NCBI RefSeq assembly: GCF_025145285.1
Contig: NZ_CP102251.1
Coordinates: 1,116,001 to 1,180,000, forward strand
DNA length: 64,000 nt
Source: Alistipes onderdonkii
Lineage (GTDB): Bacteria; Bacteroidota; Bacteroidia; Bacteroidales; Rikenellaceae
Direction of reading: 5' to 3'
Positions 33,717 through 42,506 of the stretch are shown here, piece after piece. Both the position numbers and the translations under genes were made by a program. The notes beneath the pieces were generated by a model. It was not told the DNA's origin, searched no databases, and saw only the letters and a list, made by a program, of their open reading frames with translations. Every line of letters begins with the position of its first letter. Position 1 is the stretch's first letter.

Positions 33717-34976
33717 ATGAAACATTGGGGTCTTTTCTTTTTGGCACTCTGCTGCGCAGCCTGTCACGACGATGAACCGGAGCAGAAGTATTACATCACC
33801 CTCGATGAAGATGAAATCAGGGCAGATTATTCCGGGATTCAGCAACGTATAGCAGTTTCGGCCAACTGCGACTGGACTATCCGAAATATTCCGCAATGGT
33901 GCATTATCGAAAAGGCCGTTGCGGATAACGCTGAGTATCTGGATATAGAGGTGTTGCCGAACGACACGGAAAATCCGCGCGAGGCAACAATAACGCTTGC
34001 CTGCCCGCATGACAGGTACAAACTGACAACCGCCGACCTGTTCGTTTCCCAAGCCGGGCAAAAAAAACCGGAATACGACCCTTTGCAGTGGCACACGTTC
34101 GCAGTTAATAAATTCAACGATAACAAATACGACCTCCTGCCGGACAATGTCACGCGCAAATACCGGCTTTCGGCCGAACAGTCATTTGTAAACCCGGCGT
34201 TCAGGACGCAGGTTTATCCGGGACATTTGATTAACTGCCATACTGACAACCGGACATTGACGGTCTACGACCAATATACTTACAACCCGATTAACATCAG
34301 CGCCTCTATCAATGGGAAGTTTTATGAAAAGGAAATGCTGCCCACGTTCGACGGTATGAATGAAATGGTGCAGCAAATAACCTCCGAATTACCAGCTCAA
34401 AGTCAGCAATTCAACTATATCGGCCCTTTGCAATACCACTCACACAGGCATCTGCACCTGCTGGGGGTAGGCAACCTGGGCCTCAACCTCGATGAACTGC
34501 TAAGCGGGAAACCCTACACCGAAAAAGAAATGGGGAAACGGACGGGGTTTTTCTATAACTATTCCCGGGAAATGTTTACTATTATGATGGACTATCCTGA
34601 TAAATTAATCCGAGAAACAATCAGCGAGGAACAACTGCCCGATATGTCCTATATTACCCACATGACCTTTGGCCGAATGTCTTTGCTTTTCGTTGAGACA
34701 GACCAGGAATATACGAAGGCAATAAGCGTTGTTGATAAAATTATCAAAAAGGAAAAGTTGAGTGCGGATGACATTCAGGTTAAAGCCGATCTTCTCGTCT
34801 ATTATGTCTATTTCGACAAAGGCAACAACCCGCAAACGGTTACGGGCGGCAGCGAACTGATCGGAAGATTCGTGAACGAGATCGGCTCGCTGAATATCAC
34901 GCCTTTAGGGTTCACCACAAATAAACTATCCAACAATCAGGTTGGAAATTTAGTCATAGAATTTGCATTGCCGTAA
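33717..34976 (+). CDS. BACON-domain lipoprotein with cytolysin (CDC)-like domain
   Basis: 419 residues from ATG at 33717 (MKHWGLFFLALCCAACHDDE): signal peptide with lipidation at C16 and an acidic HDDEPE that resembles the Bacteroidetes surface-export signal. Residues about 25-115 form a BACON domain (SANCDWTIRNIPQWC). Residues 140-419 resemble the pore-forming part of thiol-activated cytolysins: TQVYPGHLINCHTDNRTL (like the YPGALL block), LGLNLDELLSG, REMFTIMMDYP, SYITHMTFGRMSLLFVET (like VAYGRTIYVKLET), VTGGSELIG, LGFTTNKLSNNQVG (like ISYTSVFLKDNSVA). It stops where domain 4, with the Trp-rich loop, would begin. It is either a natural domain-4-less CDC-like protein or truncated. Promoter and G9 tract lie upstream. 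Confidence 0.7.
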   Translation: MKHWGLFFLALCCAACHDDEPEQKYYITLDEDEIRADYSGIQQRIAVSANCDWTIRNIPQWCIIEKAVADNAEYLDIEVLPNDTENPREATITLACPHDRYKLTTADLFVSQAGQKKPEYDPLQWHTFAVNKFNDNKYDLLPDNVTRKYRLSAEQSFVNPAFRTQVYPGHLINCHTDNRTLTVYDQYTYNPINISASINGKFYEKEMLPTFDGMNEMVQQITSELPAQSQQFNYIGPLQYHSHRHLHLLGVGNLGLNLDELLSGKPYTEKEMGKRTGFFYNYSREMFTIMMDYPDKLIRETISEEQLPDMSYITHMTFGRMSLLFVETDQEYTKAISVVDKIIKKEKLSADDIQVKADLLVYYVYFDKGNNPQTVTGGSELIGRFVNEIGSLNITPLGFTTNKLSNNQVGNLVIEFALP

Positions 34977-35049
34977 ACCGGATCCCTTCGGAAAAGGCAA
35001 CCGGAGAGGGAATAAATTCCGGTTTCAATACAGTGCGGCAATCCCCGCC

Positions 35050-35739
35050 TCAGCGCATCAGCAGCTTATACCCCACTCCCCGCACGTTCACCAACCGGAT
35101 CGACGGGTCGGCCGCAAGGCGGTGGCGCAGGCGGGTGATGAAGACATGCAGGCTGCGGGCATTGAAAAACGAATCGTCGCCCCAGATATTCACCAGCAGG
35201 GTTTTCATCGGCACGATCTCGCCTGCATTCCGGCAGAGGTATTGCAGCACTTCGGATTCGCGGGCCGAAAGTTCCGTCACCACGCCGTCGCACGAGAGCC
35301 GCTGGCGCTCGGCATCGAAACGCATACGCCCCAGTTCGAACAGACGTTCCGTACGCGCTTTCCCGACGCCCGCACGCCCGGCAAGCGCCCTGACCCGCAC
35401 GATCAGCTCGCTCATGGCAAAGGGCTTGCGCAGGTAATCGTTGCCCCCGGTCTCGAATCCCTGCACCACGTCCTCGGCCGCCGAGCGCGCCGAAAGGAAA
35501 AGCACAGGCACCCCGGGCGCCTCGCGGCGCAGACGCCCGACGAAGGTGAACCCGTCCATACAAGGCATCATGACATCCGACACGACCACATCGGGGCGCG
35601 ACCCGCGGAACGCCCGCAACCCGGCCTCGCCGTCATGGGCGACCGTCACCTCGAACCCCTTTTCGGAAAGGGTATCGGCAATGATCCCCGCGAGGGTTTG
35701 CTCGTCCTCTACGAGCAGCAGTCTGATCTTATCGCCCAT
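35050..35739 (-). CDS. OmpR/PhoB-family response regulator
   Basis: 229 residues. Receiver domain with E11/D12, phosphoacceptor D55 (VVVSDVMMP) and K105 (LRKPF); C-terminal winged helix (LSARESEVLQYLCRNAGEIV, RLVNVRGVGYKL). Resembles RprY of Bacteroides. Its start overlaps the end of the kinase gene by 11 bases, so the kinase and regulator are co-translated as a pair. It probably controls the divergent GLPGLI/TonB-type genes that start 146 bases from the kinase start; that is inference from position. Confidence 0.93.
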   Translation of the reverse strand: MGDKIRLLLVEDEQTLAGIIADTLSEKGFEVTVAHDGEAGLRAFRGSRPDVVVSDVMMPCMDGFTFVGRLRREAPGVPVLFLSARSAAEDVVQGFETGGNDYLRKPFAMSELIVRVRALAGRAGVGKARTERLFELGRMRFDAERQRLSCDGVVTELSARESEVLQYLCRNAGEIVPMKTLLVNIWGDDSFFNARSLHVFITRLRHRLAADPSIRLVNVRGVGYKLLMR

Positions 35740-37219
35740 CGTCCGGAAGTATCAGGGTGAAAGTCGTACCGCGCCCCTCGGTGCTCTCCACTGCGACCGA
35801 GCCGCCGTGTTTGGCGGCGATCAGCCCGACGTAATACAGCCCGAGGCCGAAGCCCTTGACATTGTGAATGTCGCCCGTAGGCACGCGGTAGAACTTATCG
35901 AAGATATGCGCCTGCGCAGCACGCGGGATGCCCACGCCGTCGTCGGCGACGCGCAGGACGACCCGGCCGCCGTCCCGCCCGGCCGAAATGCGGATATGCA
36001 CCTCCTCGCCGGAATATTTCAGGGCATTGTCGACCAGGTTGTCCAGGGCATGCGAGAGGTGGAAGCGGTCGGCGAAGGCAGTCAGCCCTTCGGGTGAAAC
36101 ATCCACCGTAACCCGTGCGGGTTTGGCCGCCTGCATCCGGAACTTCTCGGCCAGCACCCCGAGCATCCCGGCCAGGGGGATCCGCTCGCAGCGGAGCGTG
36201 AAATCCTCGCGTTCCTCGCGCGACATGGTGAGGATGCGCTCGACCATCTCCGACAAAGCCGTCAGCTGGCTGCGGATCACACCCAGGTACTTCGCACGCC
36301 GCACCCCATCGTCGGCCGCCCCGAAATTCTCCAGCGCGTCGTTGGCCGCATAGGCCACGGCGATCGGGGTCTTCAGCTCATGGGTGATATTGTGCGTGAA
36401 ATCCATCCTCATCTCCTCGAGCGTCTTCTGCCGGAACAGCGTCCGCAACAGGTAGATGACCACGAACGCGACGACGAGCAGCATGAGCACCGAGGTGAGA
36501 ATAATGCCGAACAGCTCGCGCAGCAGTTCCCGGTGGGGGTTTTCGATCTTCACCCGGAAAAGCAGCTTGTCGTCCGTGGTAACGCGCGAGGTGAACACCT
36601 TCGGATTCCGTATCTGCGGAGCATCCTTCTGCGAAGCGATGACCGCCTCCTCCCGTTCCGCCCCCGTTGTCCGCGCCGCCAGGCTGTCGAGCCGGATTTC
36701 GGCAACATCGCCGCCGTCCCGGCCGCGGATCACGTCGACGCTGTAGGGCAGGCCGATGCCGGCATCGGCCAGGTAACGCGTCAGCAGGGAGTCGTAGCGG
36801 GACAGGTTGAACTGGAGGGCCGTGAACGAAGGCATATACACCTCCTGATAAATATAACGGGTCTTGTCGCCGCGGCGCAGGGCGATATTCGTCCGCACCG
36901 TGTCGACCTTCGGCCTGAGGGAGATCACCTTGCCGGCAGTTCCGAGGTTCTCCACCGAGATCGCACCGATCATATCCGTCCTCACGGAGTCGATATTGCC
37001 CGTCGTCACGACCGACGTCCGGGTCTGCGACGTCCGGCGCCGGTTACCTATCAGCAGGTCGTCGTACGCCGCGCGGTTCATGGCGAGCGTCACCTTGCGC
37101 GAAAACTCCTCCGCACGGTCGGCATACATCCGCCACAGGCTCCACGCCTGCACGAGGGCCAGCGCCAGCAGGGCGCCGATCGCGCAGAACGAGATATTTC
37201 TGAAACGGTTCTTATCCAC
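35729..37219 (-). CDS. Sensor histidine kinase
   Basis: 496 residues. Membrane helices at about 9-28 and 237-257 enclose a 205-residue periplasmic sensor. The cytoplasmic part has HisKA with H280 (NITHELKTPIAVAYAAND) and an HATPase_c domain (VDNALKYSGEEVHI, VADDGVGIPRAAQAHIFDKF, FGLGLYYVGLI). It starts with GTG at 37219: the first membrane helix begins only eight residues later, so no later start is possible. Partner of the overlapping response regulator. RprX-like. Confidence 0.92.
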   Translation of the reverse strand: MDKNRFRNISFCAIGALLALALVQAWSLWRMYADRAEEFSRKVTLAMNRAAYDDLLIGNRRRTSQTRTSVVTTGNIDSVRTDMIGAISVENLGTAGKVISLRPKVDTVRTNIALRRGDKTRYIYQEVYMPSFTALQFNLSRYDSLLTRYLADAGIGLPYSVDVIRGRDGGDVAEIRLDSLAARTTGAEREEAVIASQKDAPQIRNPKVFTSRVTTDDKLLFRVKIENPHRELLRELFGIILTSVLMLLVVAFVVIYLLRTLFRQKTLEEMRMDFTHNITHELKTPIAVAYAANDALENFGAADDGVRRAKYLGVIRSQLTALSEMVERILTMSREEREDFTLRCERIPLAGMLGVLAEKFRMQAAKPARVTVDVSPEGLTAFADRFHLSHALDNLVDNALKYSGEEVHIRISAGRDGGRVVLRVADDGVGIPRAAQAHIFDKFYRVPTGDIHNVKGFGLGLYYVGLIAAKHGGSVAVESTEGRGTTFTLILPDDGR

Positions 37220-37364
37220 GGCCGAGGGGTTTATACCGCAAAAATACGAATAAAAACACTCCTGCCGCCGGCGTTAACATTATTTAACACTTCTTAACGC
37301 GGCATTAACCATCGCCCTTCGTTTTTCGGGGTAATATTGCACCGTAAACCAACACACCGAAGCC

Positions 37365-38240
37365 ATGAAAACAAAACTCACCTTCCTTATCATCGCCGCC
37401 GCGCTGGCAGCCGCAACCGCAGGACGGGCGCAGACCGTCATCTCCTACTCGACCGACGGCGGGGCACAGGCCCTCGAAACGGGCGACATACCACAGACCG
37501 TGCTGGACACCGCCACGCTCGAAGTGAGCTACCGCATGGAGTGGCTGCGGCGCCCCGACAGAGAGAAGCCGATGCAGGATCTGCTGCTGTTGCAGGCCGG
37601 CGGGAAGGTTACGAAATTCTTCTCCTACAAGACGCTCCAGCGGGACTCGCTGCTGCGCATCACCCCGGCCGAGCAGGTGCTGGCCAACGTGGGCAACTTC
37701 AAGGGCGGCCTGGAGGCCGTCGTATTCCAGAACTACCCCGCAGGCGAGATGACCTGCACCGACAAGATCTCACGGGACAACATGCTCTACACCGAGCCGC
37801 TGCCCGAAATCGAGTGGACGCTCCGCGACGGGACGCGCGAGGTCATCGGTTACGACTGCCGCCGTGCGACCTGCCGCTTCCGCGGGCGCGATTACGAAGC
37901 CTGGTACACCGAGGAGCTCCCGCTCGCCACCGGCCCCTGGAAATTCCGCGGGCTGCCCGGACTGATCCTGGCCGTGAACGACACGGGCGACGACGGGGGC
38001 ATCATCCGCTTCGAGGCGACCGGGATCCGCCGCGCCGAAGTTCCGGTGACGATGGCCGACCTGAACTACCTGACGACCTCACGCAAAAAATTCATGGCCA
38101 CCGAGCGCAAATTCATGACCGACCCGATCGGCTACATGCAGGCCAATTCGAACATCAGGATCACGGTAAGGAACGAGGACGGGACGCCGCGCGAGGGTGC
38201 CGACCTGCTCCGCGAATACAATCCGCTGGAAACAGAATAG
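37365..38240 (+). CDS. GLPGLI-family secreted protein
   Basis: 291 residues with a signal peptide (MKTKLTFLIIAAALAAATAG-RAQ) and the family signature KFRGLPGLIL at about 193-202. GLPGLI proteins are exported Bacteroidetes proteins of unknown biochemical role, usually next to a TonB-dependent-receptor-like gene, as here (12 bases upstream of it). Divergent from the two-component system. A TAATATTG box lies at 37332. No lesion. Confidence 0.9.
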   Translation: MKTKLTFLIIAAALAAATAGRAQTVISYSTDGGAQALETGDIPQTVLDTATLEVSYRMEWLRRPDREKPMQDLLLLQAGGKVTKFFSYKTLQRDSLLRITPAEQVLANVGNFKGGLEAVVFQNYPAGEMTCTDKISRDNMLYTEPLPEIEWTLRDGTREVIGYDCRRATCRFRGRDYEAWYTEELPLATGPWKFRGLPGLILAVNDTGDDGGIIRFEATGIRRAEVPVTMADLNYLTTSRKKFMATERKFMTDPIGYMQANSNIRITVRNEDGTPREGADLLREYNPLETE

Positions 38241-38252
38241 CCCCGCGGCGCG

Positions 38253-40832
38253 ATGAAGTACCTGCTGACCCTGCTTTGGTTGCTGGGCGCAATCACCGCC
38301 CAGGCCCAGGAGTACACGGGCCACGTGGCCGACAAGGAGGACGGGGCGCCCGTCGCCGGGGCCATCGTCACGGCGCGGGACTCCCTGGGCAAGCCGCTGG
38401 GTTACACGACTACCTCGGCCTCGGGCGATTTCGTGCTCAGGCCGCGCGGGGACGGGACAACCGCGCAGCTCGACTTCTCGACGATGGGCTACCGCCGGCA
38501 GTCGGTTCCGGCCAACGCCGGGCGGATGCTCGTGCTGCTGACGCCCGAGACGACCGACATCCGCGAGGTGACGATCCGCGCCCCGCGGCTGAGCTTCCGG
38601 GGCGACACCGTAAGCTACAACGTGTCGCGCTTCACCGAGGCGCAAGACCGCTCGATCGCCGACGTACTGCGCAAGATGCCGGGCATCGAGGTGGCGAAAT
38701 CGGGCGAGATACGCTACAACGGCCAGCCGATCAACAACTTTTACATCGAAGGGCTGGACATGCTCGACGGCCGTTACGGACAGGCGACCAACAACATCGC
38801 GCCGCAGGACGTGGCGAGCGTCGAAGTGATGGAGAACCACCAGCCGATCAAGGCGCTCAAGGACATCGTATTCAGCGACCGCGCAGCCATCAACCTCCGG
38901 CTGAAACCGCATGCCAAAGCCCGCTGGACGGGGACGCTGCGCGGCGGTGCGGGCTGGTCGCCGGCGTTGTGGAACGGCGCGCTCTTCGCCATGCGCATCG
39001 GTGCCCGGGGGCAGTCGATGGTCAACCTCAAAACCGACAACACAGGGCAAAACCCCTCGGCCGAGACCGAACGGCTTTCGGTCGAGGACATCCTCAACGG
39101 CGGAGCCAACGACTACAATCCCGCCGCACACCTTTCGGTCGGCACTTCGTCCGCGCCGCTCGACGATACACGCACGCGCTTCAACCGCTCGCACATGGCC
39201 GGGCTGAACAACCTGCGCAAACTCTCCGAGGACTACCAGCTCAGCAGCTCGCTCACTTGGGGTTACGACCGCCTGGCCTCGGATCGCGCCGCCCGGCAAA
39301 GCTGGTACCTGGCGGACGGCACGCGCGTGGACACCGAGCAGGAGTCGGCCGCTTCGTGCCGGCAACAGCTTTCGGCACGCATCGCACTGAAAGCCAACAC
39401 CGAGCGGTTCTACATGCAGGAAAAACTCGAAGCTTCGCTGGCATGGAACGACATCCGTGCCGTGCTCTCGGGCAGCTACCCCAACCGCCAGCGTGCCGTG
39501 GCCCCGGCCTACGGCATCGAAAACGACCTGAAATATATCCGGCGCACCGGCACACGTTCGCTCACCGTCACCTCCTACCTGAAATACCTTACCCGCCCCC
39601 AGTCGCTCGATGTGGTGCGCGAAACGGGCAGCCAGCGGCAGACGATCGCCGACCGCGCTTTTTACATGAACCACAACGCGGCATTCGGCACGCAGGCCGG
39701 GCGGTTCGCCTTCGCCTTCAAAGGCGGAGTTTCGGCACTCTTCCGGGGGCTCGTAACAGACCTGACGGGCACCGGACTCGGGACAGGCACCGCGAACGCC
39801 CTTTCGGCCGGCTACGCGGGCGTCTACCTCCAGCCGGGCATCACCTACCGCTCGCAGCGGCTGCGGCTGACGCTCGACCTGCCGGCAGGTTACCGCCGCT
39901 ATGGACTGCACGACAGGATCGACGGCAGCCGAACCCCGGCGGGCATTTTCACCTGGAAGCCCCGCTTCGCGGTGAAATGGAGCCCCACGGGACACCTTTC
40001 GCTTTCGGCATCGGGTACGGTCGGCCGCGACGCGGCGGACGACAGCCGCATAGGCAACGGCGCCGTCCTGCGCAACTACCGTTCGGTGCTCTGCGGCGTA
40101 AACGAATACCGGCAGGCGCTGCAACGCAGCCTCTCGGCAGGCATCGCCTACAAGAACCCGATCGGCGGGTTCTTCGCCAGCCTGCTCGCGGTACGTTCGT
40201 GGAACGACCTGCCGTTCCTGCCTGCGCAGCGCTTCGACGGCGACTATATCGTAAACTACTACGTGCGCAGCTCGAACCGCGTGCGGTCATGGTACCTGTC
40301 GGGCGACGTCAGCCAGAATATCGACGCCCTCAACGGTCAGGCAGGCCTGAACGTCGGCTACAACCTCAGCGGCACGGAACTGCTGCTGGAAGAGGTGCCG
40401 ACCTCCTATGAAAATTCCACCCTGACCGTCGCGCCGCGTTTCAACTTCCGGTTCGCCGCCTGGGTAAACACCGAATACTGGCTGGAATACCGCTATACAA
40501 CACTCTCCATCCGCGGCCGGGAGCCCGACGGGCGGCACGATTTCAACCAGCGGCTGACCGTAAACCTCGTACCGTCGAAGAAATGGGTAATCCAATTCAC
40601 GGCGGAGCACTATTACTCGCAGCTTTCGGCCGACCGGAGCAAGCATCTGCTACTGGCCGACGCATCGCTGCGCTGGAAAATAAACGGGAAATGGGAAGCT
40701 ACGGCGACCGCCGCAAACCTTTTCGGCCGCGAAGAATATGCCTATACGACCTTCGACGGAGTAAGCTCGGGCTCCTACCGCTATGCCATCCGCCCGCGCA
40801 ATATCCTGCTGGGCGCAAGCTGGAAATTCTGA
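38253..40832 (+). CDS. TonB-dependent-receptor-like outer membrane protein with carboxypeptidase-regulatory-like domain
   Basis: 859 residues with a signal peptide (MKYLLTLLWLLGAITAQAQ). Residues about 20-105 are a CarboxypepD_reg-like beta-sandwich (GHVADKEDGAPVAGAIVTAR). A plug-like domain follows (SIADVLRKMPGIEVAKSGEI, GRYGQATNNIAPQDVASVEV), then a long beta-barrel with alternating aromatic strands ending GASWKF, the terminal Phe expected for a BAM substrate. It probably acts with the GLPGLI protein, 12 bases upstream, in one operon under the adjacent two-component system. Substrate unknown. It lacks the full SusC features, so import of a peptide or metal cannot be judged. Confidence 0.88.
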   Translation: MKYLLTLLWLLGAITAQAQEYTGHVADKEDGAPVAGAIVTARDSLGKPLGYTTTSASGDFVLRPRGDGTTAQLDFSTMGYRRQSVPANAGRMLVLLTPETTDIREVTIRAPRLSFRGDTVSYNVSRFTEAQDRSIADVLRKMPGIEVAKSGEIRYNGQPINNFYIEGLDMLDGRYGQATNNIAPQDVASVEVMENHQPIKALKDIVFSDRAAINLRLKPHAKARWTGTLRGGAGWSPALWNGALFAMRIGARGQSMVNLKTDNTGQNPSAETERLSVEDILNGGANDYNPAAHLSVGTSSAPLDDTRTRFNRSHMAGLNNLRKLSEDYQLSSSLTWGYDRLASDRAARQSWYLADGTRVDTEQESAASCRQQLSARIALKANTERFYMQEKLEASLAWNDIRAVLSGSYPNRQRAVAPAYGIENDLKYIRRTGTRSLTVTSYLKYLTRPQSLDVVRETGSQRQTIADRAFYMNHNAAFGTQAGRFAFAFKGGVSALFRGLVTDLTGTGLGTGTANALSAGYAGVYLQPGITYRSQRLRLTLDLPAGYRRYGLHDRIDGSRTPAGIFTWKPRFAVKWSPTGHLSLSASGTVGRDAADDSRIGNGAVLRNYRSVLCGVNEYRQALQRSLSAGIAYKNPIGGFFASLLAVRSWNDLPFLPAQRFDGDYIVNYYVRSSNRVRSWYLSGDVSQNIDALNGQAGLNVGYNLSGTELLLEEVPTSYENSTLTVAPRFNFRFAAWVNTEYWLEYRYTTLSIRGREPDGRHDFNQRLTVNLVPSKKWVIQFTAEHYYSQLSADRSKHLLLADASLRWKINGKWEATATAANLFGREEYAYTTFDGVSSGSYRYAIRPRNILLGASWKF

Positions 40833-40878
40833 CAACCGCCGCACGACGCAACGCCCGGGCCAGTCCGGGGCTTCCGGA

Positions 40879-42501
40879 TCAGAAATTGCGCCCCGCGTCC
40901 CACCACAGGCGCGTCCCACCGTGGTCTCCGCCGCCGAGTTCCGCGACGAGCGCCGCATACTGCTCGGGATCGGACGTCGCCAGCGCGGCCGGGAACGGCA
41001 GCCGGCGGATCATCGTTTCGGTATCTATATAGCCCTTGCTGTGGTTCAGACGCACGGGGAACAGGCGAGGATATCCCGTCCGCCGCTGTTCGGCCCAGGC
41101 CTCGCACCCTTCGGGATACATGGCAATCCATTTTTGGGTGATGATCCGCTCGAGCTTCAGTTCGTCGTCCGCCGTCGCATCCCAGTGGGGCGACACGCGG
41201 CACCGGGCGGCAATGTCGTTCCCCGGGTCTACCGGATCGTGGTAATCGGCCGCCATGGCGTCGCTCTCCAGATAGTGTTCGGCCCCGGACAGCTGCCATT
41301 GCGTGAACGATGCCGCAACGCCGTTGCGGTAACAGAGCTCCGCATCTTCGTCCGTCCAGCCGCGCAATGCCGCTTCGGCACGCAGGAACCACACCTCGGC
41401 CGCCGTCATCAGGACGGCATCGGTATCCGTATCCACCGTAAGGCGGGAAAATGCCGCGTAATAATTATGCGAGAAACCCGTCCCCTGACGGATTCCATGG
41501 TATTGCCCCTTCAGGGCGACCGTCCCGTCGCCCGCATCGCCGGCAATGACCACGTCGCTGCCGCAGGGCTTGAAAAACTTTGGCAGCCGCGGATCCCCGT
41601 ACCCGGTCAGGACGGATTCCATCGAAGCGTTCATGGCCGCCTCGTTCCAGTTCAGGTTGATCTCGCCCAGCGGATTGGAATAGGTACCCGAGGTCTTCAC
41701 GGCGACATTCTCCATACTGGTCTCGATCACCCCTCCGGCCGCCTGCGCCGCCTTCCGGAATTCCGCACGGGCCTTTTCGGGCGCAGCAACGGCGATACGC
41801 ACGGCAAGGCGCATGCGCAGGGAGTTGGCAAAACGGAGCCAGGCCGTATAGCTGCCGTCGAGCAGCAGGTCGAACCTGGAAAACCCGCCGGCCTCGGGCT
41901 GCTCCTCGACCCATGCCGCAAGAATGTCCGCCGCCTCGTCCAGGTCGTCGAAGAAACAACCGTAGACCTGCTGCTGGCTGTCGGGCACGTATTCGTTGCC
42001 GCGGTCGGCAAAATGGCTGTATATCACCGGCCCGTAGTAGTCCGTCACGCGGTGCATGGCCAGGACTTTGAGTATCTTCGTTATGGCATAGAACGGCGGC
42101 AACTTTTCGCGTGTCGTCTGCTCCAACTGGTAAATCTGGGGCATGACGTAGGAGTAGGTGAACTGCCACATGGCGCTGTTCCAGCCGTCCTGCAGGTTGT
42201 AATCGGAGTTGTGGCTGCCGCCCTGCAACGGTTTGGGATCGTGCATATAGCCCGAGAACATATCGGCATTGAGGTTCTGCGTCATCTGGAACGGCCAGTT
42301 CTTGCCCTTGCCGAAATCGTAGTTGAAATAAATCCCCTGCTGTACGATCTGCAGGCGGTATCCGAAGCCGTTGTCGTCGGCCTCGAGATCCTCATCCGAA
42401 ATCCCCGAGAGGTCGTCGTTCATATCCCGGAAATTTCCCGTGCAGGCCCCCCAAAAGGCTGTGCAGAATCCGGCGAACAGATATATGTAAAAACGCTTCA
42501 T
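40879..42501 (-). CDS. SusD/RagB-family nutrient-binding lipoprotein
   Basis: 540 residues with lipoprotein signal ending FWGAC (C20). SusD-like_2 type layout: TQNLNADMFSGYMHDP, MPQIYQLEQTTREKLPPFYA, ILKVLAMHRVTDYYGPV with the TPR-like helices, and MTAAEVWFLRAEAALRGW near the C-terminus. It sits over the SusC channel and captures ligand at the surface. It follows susC by 5 bases. No glycoside hydrolase, peptidase or sensor gene is next to it, so the substrate is not evident; the nearby sulfatase (48050) is on the other strand. Confidence 0.93.
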   Translation of the reverse strand: MKRFYIYLFAGFCTAFWGACTGNFRDMNDDLSGISDEDLEADDNGFGYRLQIVQQGIYFNYDFGKGKNWPFQMTQNLNADMFSGYMHDPKPLQGGSHNSDYNLQDGWNSAMWQFTYSYVMPQIYQLEQTTREKLPPFYAITKILKVLAMHRVTDYYGPVIYSHFADRGNEYVPDSQQQVYGCFFDDLDEAADILAAWVEEQPEAGGFSRFDLLLDGSYTAWLRFANSLRMRLAVRIAVAAPEKARAEFRKAAQAAGGVIETSMENVAVKTSGTYSNPLGEINLNWNEAAMNASMESVLTGYGDPRLPKFFKPCGSDVVIAGDAGDGTVALKGQYHGIRQGTGFSHNYYAAFSRLTVDTDTDAVLMTAAEVWFLRAEAALRGWTDEDAELCYRNGVAASFTQWQLSGAEHYLESDAMAADYHDPVDPGNDIAARCRVSPHWDATADDELKLERIITQKWIAMYPEGCEAWAEQRRTGYPRLFPVRLNHSKGYIDTETMIRRLPFPAALATSDPEQYAALVAELGGGDHGGTRLWWDAGRNF

Positions 42502-42506
42502 GATAC

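Noticed and set aside
38079..40124. A 681-residue open frame antisense to the TonB-type gene
   Set aside because: Same GC-driven artefact, composition unlike protein.
37337..40411. A 1024-residue open frame on the plus strand overlapping the GLPGLI and TonB-type genes
   Set aside because: Arg/Pro/His/Gly-rich shadow frame of GC-rich coding sequence; the real genes are in the other frame with signal peptides and family motifs.
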